Positions 6,015 to 11,488 of a DNA stretch of 11,488 nucleotides are shown piece by piece. A program made the translations under genes and the position numbers. The notes under the pieces are model-generated. The model ran no database searches. It was not told where the DNA came from and saw nothing but the letters and a program-made list of their open reading frames with translations. Within the stretch, counting starts at the first letter, position 1. Every line of letters starts with the position of its first letter. Source of the DNA: Streptosporangiaceae bacterium (GTDB lineage Bacteria; Actinomycetota; Actinomycetes; Streptosporangiales; Streptosporangiaceae); assembly GCA_030045215.1 (NCBI GenBank), contig JASIBJ010000086.1:1-11488 (forward strand), given 5' to 3'.

Positions 6015-6038
6015 AGACCAACTGTGCTCATTTGGTCT
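6015..6038. repeat. Inverted repeat AGACCAA-N10-TTGGTCT
   Basis: Two perfect 7-bp half-sites, AGACCAA (6015-6021) and TTGGTCT (6032-6038), are separated by 10 bases in the region upstream of the GtrA-family gene. Their less GC-rich content and 17-bp centre-to-centre spacing would suit a dimeric regulator; a hairpin with a 10-base loop is the alternative. Confidence 0.35.
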
Positions 6039-6246
6039 GATCTCGCGGTCGGTGGCTTATCCTTGTGGCTGCCGGTACTCGGCGACCGGGCGCTGAAGCA
6101 TCTGCACGTCAGCAGGGCAGGCGCACGGAGTTCAGCCGCCGCGGCGGTCGGGTCCGGCAAGAGGGTTTCCCGCGAGTCCCCCCGTAGGTTCCCGTACTGT
6201 TGTACCTGTCTGACCCAGCTAAGCCATCCGACGAGCTAGGAATCTG

Positions 6247-6927
6247 ATGACTGCTGAACCGGAAAAGCCCGCCCAAGTCGCACGGCCCGCATCGTCGAAT
6301 CCGGTCAGCAAGGCGACCATGGCAGTGGTCTACGCCATCGTCCGCATCCTGCCAGGTCCGATTCGGAGGCGGCTGGAGACCGAGGCGGGCGACCGGTTCC
6401 TGCGGTTCGCTCCGGTGGCACTGGCAACGTTGATCACCAGCCAGCTCACACTGGCGATCCTGACTGGCTTCAACATGACGGCGGGCAAGGCGGCCCTCAT
6501 CGCCTCGATCGTCGGTGCCTTCGTCAGCTACGTGCTGAGCCGCTGGGCCTGGGAGAGCCGGGGCCGCCCCGACTTGCTGCGCGAGACCGTGCCGTTCTGG
6601 CTAGTGTCCTTCGCCGTCTGGGGCATTCTGTCGCTGGTTGCACACTACGCCGGCGCCTTTGCCAAGCAGGAGCACCTGCACCACCTGGAGAAGCACCTCG
6701 TGGTCAACGGCGCCTACTTCCTTGCGAACTGCGTGACCTTCGTGTGCCGGTTCCTGATCTTCCATTACGTGCTGTTCAAGAAGCAGCGCAGGGCAGCAGC
6801 CGAGCCCGCGGCGGCGGCCGCTGCACCGCTGGCGGCGCCGGCCGCAGTGGCAGAGGCTGCTGCGGAAGAGCCGGCCAAGCTGGCGCTCGCTGGCGAGGCC
6901 ACCGAGCAGACCAAGCCGCGGGCTTGA
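6247..6927 (+). CDS. GtrA-family membrane protein
   Basis: This 226-residue protein has four predicted membrane helices (about residues 55-75, 80-98, 115-137 and 152-178), the layout of the GtrA/DPMS family. Family members are thought to help move polyprenyl-linked sugars across the membrane or to assist cell-wall polysaccharide glycosylation. Family-like features include RFAPVALATLITSQLTL at the first helix, ASIVGAFVSYVLSRWAWES across helix 2, and NCVTFVCRFLIFHYVLF ending the last helix. The protein has a longer N-terminal cytoplasmic part than usual (50 residues) and a low-complexity Ala/Glu/Pro tail from residue 183, so it exceeds the usual 130-170 residues. The ATG has a weak AGGA (6238-6241) upstream with a 5-base spacer. 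No glycosyltransferase lies next to it, so its partner sugar is unknown. It is bounded by hairpins on both sides and appears to be transcribed alone. Confidence 0.85.
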   Translation: MTAEPEKPAQVARPASSNPVSKATMAVVYAIVRILPGPIRRRLETEAGDRFLRFAPVALATLITSQLTLAILTGFNMTAGKAALIASIVGAFVSYVLSRWAWESRGRPDLLRETVPFWLVSFAVWGILSLVAHYAGAFAKQEHLHHLEKHLVVNGAYFLANCVTFVCRFLIFHYVLFKKQRRAAAEPAAAAAAPLAAPAAVAEAAAEEPAKLALAGEATEQTKPRA

Positions 6928-6932
6928 GCCTC

Positions 6933-6976
6933 GCCGACCCCAGGGTCGGCTGAGAGGACCACCGAAGCCTGTCCTC
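6933..6976 (+). terminator. Double hairpin terminator between the gtrA-like gene and cobH
   Basis: GCCGACC (6933-6939) and GGTCGGC (6944-6950) form a perfect 7-bp stem with a 4-base loop, 5 bases past the stop codon. A second stem, GAGGAC (6954-6959) and GTCCTC (6971-6976), follows directly. Neither has a U-tract. Together they probably insulate the cobalamin operon from upstream transcription. Confidence 0.5.
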
Positions 6977-7137
6977 ACCTCGGCGATTGCCTTGCCTCCG
7001 AGTCGGCCTCATCGCTGCGATGCACGAAAGCCCGGCGGCTGGCTGTGCCATGCTGAGAAACCGAACGCCGCCGCCGAGCGCGTTGTGACCGCCGCGCCAG
7101 GCTCTTTACGTGGCGGCGAGAGGAGGTGGGGGGGTTC

Positions 7138-7815
7138 GTGACTTTGCCTAATGAGGCACCGCCTGCGGCGAATCCGGTTACCGCGGAGTCATACCGCATC
7201 CTGCGGTCCAGGGTCGACCTGACGAGGCTGCCCAGGCACAGCCGAGACGTCACCGAGCGGGTTATCCACGCAACCGCCGACTTCGACTACCTCACCGACC
7301 TCGTATGCAATGAAGAGACGCTGGCCGAAGGTGTGGCCGCCCTGGCCGCGGGCGCTCCGGTTATCGCCGACGCGGCTATGGTGGCGGCGGGCATCACCGG
7401 CTGCCCGGTAATCTGCAAGATCAACGAGCCACTGACCCAGCGACTGGCCAGGACCGCGGGCATCACCAGGGCCGCTGCATCCGTCCGGCTCAGCTTCGGC
7501 GAGGCGGGCCCCGGGGCGGTCTGGGTGGTTGGCGGCGGCCCGGCCGCCCTGACGGAGATCCTGAGCCGCCGCGTCGAGCCCGCCTTCGTCGTGGGCATGC
7601 CGGCCGGCTTCGCCGGCGCCGCCGAGGCCAAGGACGCCCTGCGCGCCAGTGGCGTGCGGTCCGTCAGCAACGTGTCGGAGAAGGGCGGCCCGGTCGTTGC
7701 CGTGGCCGCCTTCAACGCTCTGCTTGAATCCGCCCTCATGGTTGACGGGTCGACGGGGGGCTGGGGCGGCGACGGCCAGTCGACCATCGCCGATGACGAC
7801 GGCGCTGGCTGGTAG
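7138..7815 (+). CDS. cobH: Precorrin-8X methylmutase (CobH/CbiC)
   Basis: This cytoplasmic enzyme catalyses the 1,5-methyl shift from C-11 to C-12 that converts precorrin-8X into hydrogenobyrinic acid (or the cobalt equivalent), completing the corrin ring. The 225-residue protein has the family pattern: SYRILRSRVDL (residues 18-28), then RVIHATADFDY (41-51) with the catalytic His44, GAPVIADAAMVAAGI (72-86), and NVSEKGGPVVAVAAFNALL near the end. The last 25 residues are a Gly/Asp/Trp-rich extension not needed by the fold. GTG 7138 is chosen because AGGAGG (7121-7126) lies 11 bases upstream; a GTG at 7126 would overlap that site. It is followed after 21 bases by bluB-cobT, with which it forms an operon. 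Whether the host uses the aerobic or anaerobic route is not shown by this gene. The 210-base upstream region lacks the conserved boxes of a cobalamin riboswitch. Confidence 0.93.
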   Translation: MTLPNEAPPAANPVTAESYRILRSRVDLTRLPRHSRDVTERVIHATADFDYLTDLVCNEETLAEGVAALAAGAPVIADAAMVAAGITGCPVICKINEPLTQRLARTAGITRAAASVRLSFGEAGPGAVWVVGGGPAALTEILSRRVEPAFVVGMPAGFAGAAEAKDALRASGVRSVSNVSEKGGPVVAVAAFNALLESALMVDGSTGGWGGDGQSTIADDDGAGW

Positions 7816-7836
7816 CGCCAGTTTGGAGCGACTGAG

Positions 7837-9591
7837 TTGACGCCGGACGCCAGGCCCGCGCCCGACGGGATGTTTCCCGATGACCAGCGGGCCGCCGTGT
7901 ACCGGGTGATCGAGGAACGCCGCGATGTCCGGCGCGGGTTCCTGCCTGATCCGGTGCCCGCGGACGTGCTGGAGCGCGTGCTCGCCGCCGGCCACCGGGC
8001 GCCGTCGGTGGGGTTCTCGCAGCCGTGGGACTTCATCGTGATCACCGATCCGCAGAAGCGGGCACGGATCAAGGACCTGGCCGAGCACAGCCGCCAGGAC
8101 TTCGCCGCCGAGCTGCCGGGAGCCAGGGCCAGGGCCTTCGATCGGCTCAAGACCGAGGCGATCCTGCAGACGCCCGTCAACATCGTGGTGACCTGCGATC
8201 CGACCCGGGGCGGACGGCACACCCTCGGACGCCATGCGCAGCCGCAGACGGCGGCGTACTCCAGCGTCCTGGCGGTGGCCAACCTGTGGCTCGCGGCCAG
8301 GGCCGAGGGTCTCGGCATCGGCTGGGTGAGCTTCTTCAGTGAACGCGACCTGGCCGCCGCGCTTGGCCTGCCCTCGCATCTGGAGGTCGTGGCCTACCTG
8401 TGTGTCGGGTACGTGACCGAGTTCGTCGCCGAGCCGGAGCTGGCCCTGGCTGGCTGGGCGCGACGGCGGCCGCTGGGCTGGGCCGTGCATGCCGAGGAGT
8501 ACGGCAGGCGGGAGATGCCCGGCCGGGAAGCGGTGAGCCTGCTGGACGAGGTGCGCGCCGATATCAGGCCGCTGGATCCTGCCGCGATGACGGCCGCCAG
8601 GCAGCGGCAGGCGATGATGACCAAGCCCGCGGGCTCGCTTGGGCTCCTGGAAGACCTGTCGGTGCAGCTCGCCGGCCTCGCCGGGTGCTGCCCGCCACCG
8701 ATGCCTGAGCCCGCGGCCGTAGCCGTGTTCGCCGCCGACCACGGGGTCCACGCCCAGGGTGTGACCCCATGGCCGCAGGAGGTAACCGCCCAGATGGTGG
8801 CCAACTTCCTGAACGGCGGAGCGGTGGTGAACGCGTTTGCCGCTCAGGCAGGGGCCGAGGTTGTGGTCGTGGACGTGGGCGTGAACGCCGACCTGGACCT
8901 GATGCCCGGCCTGCTGCCCAGGAAGATCGGCCGCGGCACCCGCGACTTCACGGCGGGTCCGGCCATGACCAGGGAGCAGGCTGTGGCGGCCATCGGGGTC
9001 GGCATCGAGGTGGCCAGGGACCTCGTCGTGGCCGGAAACCGGTGCTTGCTGACGGGGGACATGGGCATCGCGAACACCACAGCCTCCGCCGCGCTGATCG
9101 CGGCGTTCACTGGCCAGGATCCGGCCGCGGTGACCGGGAGGGGCACGGGGGTCGACAGCACGACTCTCGCCAGGAAGGTCGATGTTGTCCGTCGGGGGAT
9201 CGCGCTGCACCAGCCAGATCCGGCCGACCCGGTGGGCGTGCTCGCAGCAGTCGGCGGATTCGAGCATGCGGCACTGGCCGGCTTCATCATCGGCGGCGCG
9301 GCCTTGCGGGTGCCGGTCATCCTGGACGGCGTGATCGCCGGTGCGGCCGCCCTTGCGGCCTGCGCGATCGCTCCCGACGCGGTCGGCTGCCTGATCGCCG
9401 GGCACCGCTCGGCTGAGCCGGGCCACCCGCTGAGCCTTGATCACCTTGGCTTGCTGGCCCTGATCGACCTGGAGTTGCGGCTAGGGGAGGGCACCGGCGC
9501 CCTGCTGGCGCTTCCCCTGGTGCAGAGCGCCTGCCGGGCGCTGCGCGAGGTGGCCACTTTTGACTCCGCGGGGGTAACCGAGAAGGCCTGA
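7837..9591 (+). CDS. bluB-cobT: BluB-CobT fusion: 5,6-dimethylbenzimidazole synthase / nicotinate-nucleotide-DMB phosphoribosyltransferase
   Basis: This is a 584-residue bifunctional enzyme for the lower ligand of cobalamin. Residues about 20-225 are BluB, a flavin-destructase of the nitroreductase fold that turns FMNH2 and O2 into 5,6-dimethylbenzimidazole: EERRDVRRGFLPDPV holds the key Asp30, HRAPSVGFSQPWDF the flavin-binding region, and GIGWVSFF the Ser165 that corresponds to the essential Ser of Sinorhizobium BluB. Residues about 235-580 are CobT, which makes alpha-ribazole phosphate from that base and nicotinate mononucleotide: KPAGSLGLLEDL (263-274), ADHGV (300-304), GDMGIANTTASAAL (407-420), GRGTGVD (434-440) and the catalytic Glu551 in RLGEGTGALL. 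The linker is only about ten residues. The TTG start has GGAG (7825-7828) 8 bases upstream; an ATG at 7870 is a possible alternative. A BluB/CobT2 fusion is known in Propionibacterium freudenreichii. It is co-transcribed with cobH. Confidence 0.95.
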   Translation: MTPDARPAPDGMFPDDQRAAVYRVIEERRDVRRGFLPDPVPADVLERVLAAGHRAPSVGFSQPWDFIVITDPQKRARIKDLAEHSRQDFAAELPGARARAFDRLKTEAILQTPVNIVVTCDPTRGGRHTLGRHAQPQTAAYSSVLAVANLWLAARAEGLGIGWVSFFSERDLAAALGLPSHLEVVAYLCVGYVTEFVAEPELALAGWARRRPLGWAVHAEEYGRREMPGREAVSLLDEVRADIRPLDPAAMTAARQRQAMMTKPAGSLGLLEDLSVQLAGLAGCCPPPMPEPAAVAVFAADHGVHAQGVTPWPQEVTAQMVANFLNGGAVVNAFAAQAGAEVVVVDVGVNADLDLMPGLLPRKIGRGTRDFTAGPAMTREQAVAAIGVGIEVARDLVVAGNRCLLTGDMGIANTTASAALIAAFTGQDPAAVTGRGTGVDSTTLARKVDVVRRGIALHQPDPADPVGVLAAVGGFEHAALAGFIIGGAALRVPVILDGVIAGAAALAACAIAPDAVGCLIAGHRSAEPGHPLSLDHLGLLALIDLELRLGEGTGALLALPLVQSACRALREVATFDSAGVTEKA

Positions 9592-9762
9592 TGGGCTCGG
9601 CCCGGGCATCCGGCCATGGCGTCCAGGATGGATGTGGGCTCCCGTTTAGTCGCTTGCTGACGGTAATCTGCCCTAGCGGCGCACAATTACCTCAAGGCCG
9701 GATACTCTCGCCCCGTTAACTGCAGACTTGTAATGGGCGGGACCCGAATCTGGATGGTGAGC

Positions 9763-9834
9763 ATGACAGACCGGGGCCACGACTGGACCGCGTGGCTCGG
9801 GGCACTGGATGACTGGGACTTGACCTGCGAATGA
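9763..9834 (+). CDS. Candidate 23-residue Trp/Asp-rich peptide gene upstream of the GTPase gene
   Basis: A short frame encodes a peptide that begins MTDRGHDWTAWLGALDD and ends WDLTCE. It is acidic, has three Trp residues spaced through 23 positions, and lacks the Arg/Ala/Pro-rich look of chance frames in such DNA. GGATGG (9752-9757) lies 5 bases before ATG 9763 as a fair ribosome binding site. The frame is also open from ATG 9733, giving 33 residues. The stop is 31 bases before the ATG of the GTPase gene, so the two could be co-translated or the peptide could be a leader. The 170 bases before it, after the cobT stop, contain TACTCT near 9702 as a possible -10 element and nothing else I recognise. 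No family is known to me, and the frame could still be chance. Confidence 0.4.
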   Translation: MTDRGHDWTAWLGALDDWDLTCE

Positions 9835-9865
9835 CCGACTCGCCTTTGGCGGGAGACCCGCGAGC

Positions 9866-11488
9866 ATGACCGAAAGACAGGACCTGGCCGCCGTGCCGGC
9901 GCCGTGGAGCGGCGTCGGCGGGCCAGTCCCGGCTGCGCCGGAGCCCTCGGGAGCCGGACCCGGCGGAGCAAGCAGTGGCCGTACCGCCGAGCGGGACGTG
10001 CAGCCTCCCGATGAGGCGCGCCCGGCCGCGACCTGGGCCAGCCCGGCTAATACCACGGCAGGGCAAGCGCACAGTGGTCAGATCGGGCCCGATGATGACG
10101 AGGAACCCTACGCGAGAGTAGATGCCCGCAAACTCGAGGCGGCCCTGCTCGGCCTGCGCAAGCCCGTCGTCTCGGTGCCGCTGCCGCTCGAGGCCCCGGA
10201 CATCGAGGCGGCCAGGGCGGAGCGGCTCAAGCTACTCAGCCAGATCGATGACTACCTGCTGCCGAGGCTCCGCCAGTCCGGAGCGCCGATCCTGGTGGCC
10301 CTGGTGGGCTCGACTGGCGCGGGCAAGTCGACGCTGCTCAACAGCCTCTGCGGGCGGCAAGTCAGCGCGACCGGCATCCGCCGTCCGACGACGAACAGCC
10401 CTGTCCTGGCCTGTCATCCGAACGACATGCGGTGGTTCGCGGAGAACGTCTTCCTTCCCACGCTGCCCAGGGTCCGCCAGCAGGGGCTGGCGATGCCAGG
10501 CCGGGACGGACTGCTCGTGCTGGCGGCGGCCGACGGAATGCCAGAGGGCGTTGCCGTGCTTGACACGCCCGACATCGACTCCGTCGTCAAGGCCCACCGG
10601 GATTTCGCCCACCAGTTCCTGGATGCCTCCGACCTGTGGCTGTTTGTCACGACAGCCCGCCGGTATGCCGACGCGGCCGTCTGGGAGATGCTCAAGGACG
10701 CCAGGAATCGGGGTGCCGCGCTGGCGATCGCGCTGTCGCGGGTGCCTTCTTCGGCTGCCGCAGAACTGGCCGCGCACTTCGACGCGATGCTGGACGCGAA
10801 CGGCCTGCGTGAAGTACGTCGGTTCATCATCCCGGAGACCGTCGTAACCGAAGCTCAGCTGCCAGGCGAGATCGCCACGCCCATCAAGGAATACCTGGCC
10901 GATACCGCACGGCGCGATGACCGGCGGGTTGCCGTTCTCACCCAGACCATGTCCGGTGTGCTCGATACCTTCCGCGACCGGGTGCCGACGCTCGCTGATC
11001 ACGCGGCCGCGCAGCTGGCGGTCAGCCGGGATCTGCAGACGGCGGCAGCCACCGCCTACTCGGCGGCGCTGGTCGAGTTCGACCAGGCAACCAGGAACGG
11101 ATCGCTCCTGCACGGGGAGGTAATGGCCCGCTGGCAGGACTTCGCTGGCACGGGCGACCTGCTCAAGGCGCTTCAGGTCCGGCGCGCTCGCGGACCGGCG
11201 GGCAAGGGCAGGAAGCAACGACCGCCGGCCAGGGCGGCCGCCCTCCGGGCCGCACTGGACGAGAGCCTGGAGTCGCTCATCGCGGCGATGGCCGACCGGG
11301 CCGCCGAAGGCGCAGTCGCCGCGTGGCGGGAGAACCCTGCGGGCGCGGCCTTGATGGGCGCGAAGCCGATGGCCGGCCCGGCCGAGGCCGGCGCGGCCGG
11401 AGAGACCGACTACGTCGCTTCGGCCCTCGCCGACCTGGGCATCCTGGATGTATCTGCCGCCGCCGAGCATCCGGGCCCGGCCGTGCTC
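9866..11488 (+). CDS. Large P-loop GTPase (dynamin/YfjP-like group), 3' truncated by window edge
   Basis: The frame runs from ATG 9866 to the window end, giving 541 residues without a stop. Residues 1-75 are a disordered Pro/Ala/Gly-rich region ending in an acidic DDDEEP stretch. A helical lead-in (about 85-140) precedes the G1 P-loop GSTGAGKS (148-155) in VALVGSTGAGKSTLLNSLCG. A TTNSPV switch segment follows. G3 is LDTPDIDS with DTPD at 233-236. The usual G4 NKxD is replaced by ALSRVP (about 289-294). The rest is long alpha-helical, Ala-rich sequence with a basic patch (RRARGPAGKGRKQR). This fits the large multi-domain GTPases found in actinomycetes, often as neighbouring pairs. A membrane or cell-division role is possible but not shown, and no membrane segment is seen in this part. 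GGGAG (9851-9855) lies 10 bases before the ATG, and an in-frame stop at 9821 excludes longer forms. Confidence 0.85.
   Translation, partial: MTERQDLAAVPAPWSGVGGPVPAAPEPSGAGPGGASSGRTAERDVQPPDEARPAATWASPANTTAGQAHSGQIGPDDDEEPYARVDARKLEAALLGLRKPVVSVPLPLEAPDIEAARAERLKLLSQIDDYLLPRLRQSGAPILVALVGSTGAGKSTLLNSLCGRQVSATGIRRPTTNSPVLACHPNDMRWFAENVFLPTLPRVRQQGLAMPGRDGLLVLAAADGMPEGVAVLDTPDIDSVVKAHRDFAHQFLDASDLWLFVTTARRYADAAVWEMLKDARNRGAALAIALSRVPSSAAAELAAHFDAMLDANGLREVRRFIIPETVVTEAQLPGEIATPIKEYLADTARRDDRRVAVLTQTMSGVLDTFRDRVPTLADHAAAQLAVSRDLQTAAATAYSAALVEFDQATRNGSLLHGEVMARWQDFAGTGDLLKALQVRRARGPAGKGRKQRPPARAAALRAALDESLESLIAAMADRAAEGAVAAWRENPAGAALMGAKPMAGPAEAGAAGETDYVASALADLGILDVSAAAEHPGPAVL

Larger units (their letters stand above)
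5905..6246. other. 342-base intergenic region between the DUF6504-like gene and gtrA-like gene
   Basis: The region contains a terminator-like hairpin near its left end, an inverted repeat at 6015-6038, and TATCCT at 6058-6063, which fits a -10 element but has no -35 at proper spacing. The open frames here are short, Arg/Ser-rich and lack ribosome binding sites, so I see no convincing gene. The right end carries AGGA (6238-6241) as the ribosome binding site of the next gene. Confidence 0.5.

Noticed and set aside
5908..6239. Short plus-strand frames between the DUF6504-like and gtrA-like genes
   Set aside because: Arg/Ser/Ala-rich, no ribosome sites, no family resemblance.
6928..7137. Possible cobalamin riboswitch before cobH
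   Set aside because: I looked for the B12-box and the other conserved cobalamin riboswitch segments and found none; the visible hairpins look like terminators of the preceding gene.
7189..9444. A 751-codon open frame on the minus strand opposite cobH and bluB-cobT
   Set aside because: It is antisense to two clear cobalamin genes, rich in Gly/Arg/His/Pro with no family motif; long antisense frames are usual in high-GC coding DNA.
10232..11470. A 412-codon minus-strand frame and a 241-codon plus-strand frame (10122-10847) over the GTPase gene
   Set aside because: Both are out-of-frame shadows; the true frame has GSTGAGKS and LDTPD motifs and is open to the window end.

Overview
The window is high-GC DNA (roughly two-thirds G+C, strong G/C bias at third codon positions, GTG and TTG starts), and its gene content is actinobacterial: an actinobacterial-type integration host factor, a KstR-type operator, a Gram-positive/mycobacterial-type SOS box, and a BluB-CobT fusion of a kind known from Propionibacterium. 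I cannot assign a genus. Codon use looks uniform across the window. I see no tRNA, rRNA, CRISPR array, insertion sequence or phage gene.

Layout, left to right. (1) The 3' end of cobQ (cobyric acid synthase) enters from the left on the plus strand and meets a minus-strand MFS exporter tail to tail with only 4 bases between stop codons. (2) A minus-strand NTF2/SnoaL-like small protein follows. Upstream of it lies a perfect 16-bp palindrome that fits the KstR operator of actinobacterial steroid catabolism. (3) From about 2.7 kb onward all genes are on the plus strand: an integration host factor paralogue, a zinc-dependent nucleoside/cytidine-type deaminase, a divergent serine hydroxymethyltransferase, an 88-residue DUF6504-like protein behind a LexA-type box, and a GtrA-family membrane protein. 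Several of these are separated by GC-rich stem-loops, so they look mostly like single-gene units. (4) From 7.1 to 9.6 kb is a two-gene cobalamin operon: cobH/cbiC (precorrin-8X methylmutase) and a bluB-cobT fusion. (5) The right end holds a candidate 23-residue peptide gene and a large P-loop GTPase that runs off the window.

The clearest functional theme is cobalamin biosynthesis. CobH rearranges the corrin ring, CobQ amidates the side chains, BluB makes the lower ligand 5,6-dimethylbenzimidazole, and CobT activates that base. The genes are split by unrelated single-gene units, and I found no cobalamin riboswitch signature in front of cobH. The remaining genes are housekeeping or accessory functions. 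The more unusual signals are regulatory: the KstR-like palindrome, the SOS-like box on an isolated DUF6504-type gene, an 18-base-arm inverted repeat that encloses the likely start codon of the deaminase, and helically phased repeats upstream of the integration host factor gene. I do not see a convincing wholly new multi-gene system.
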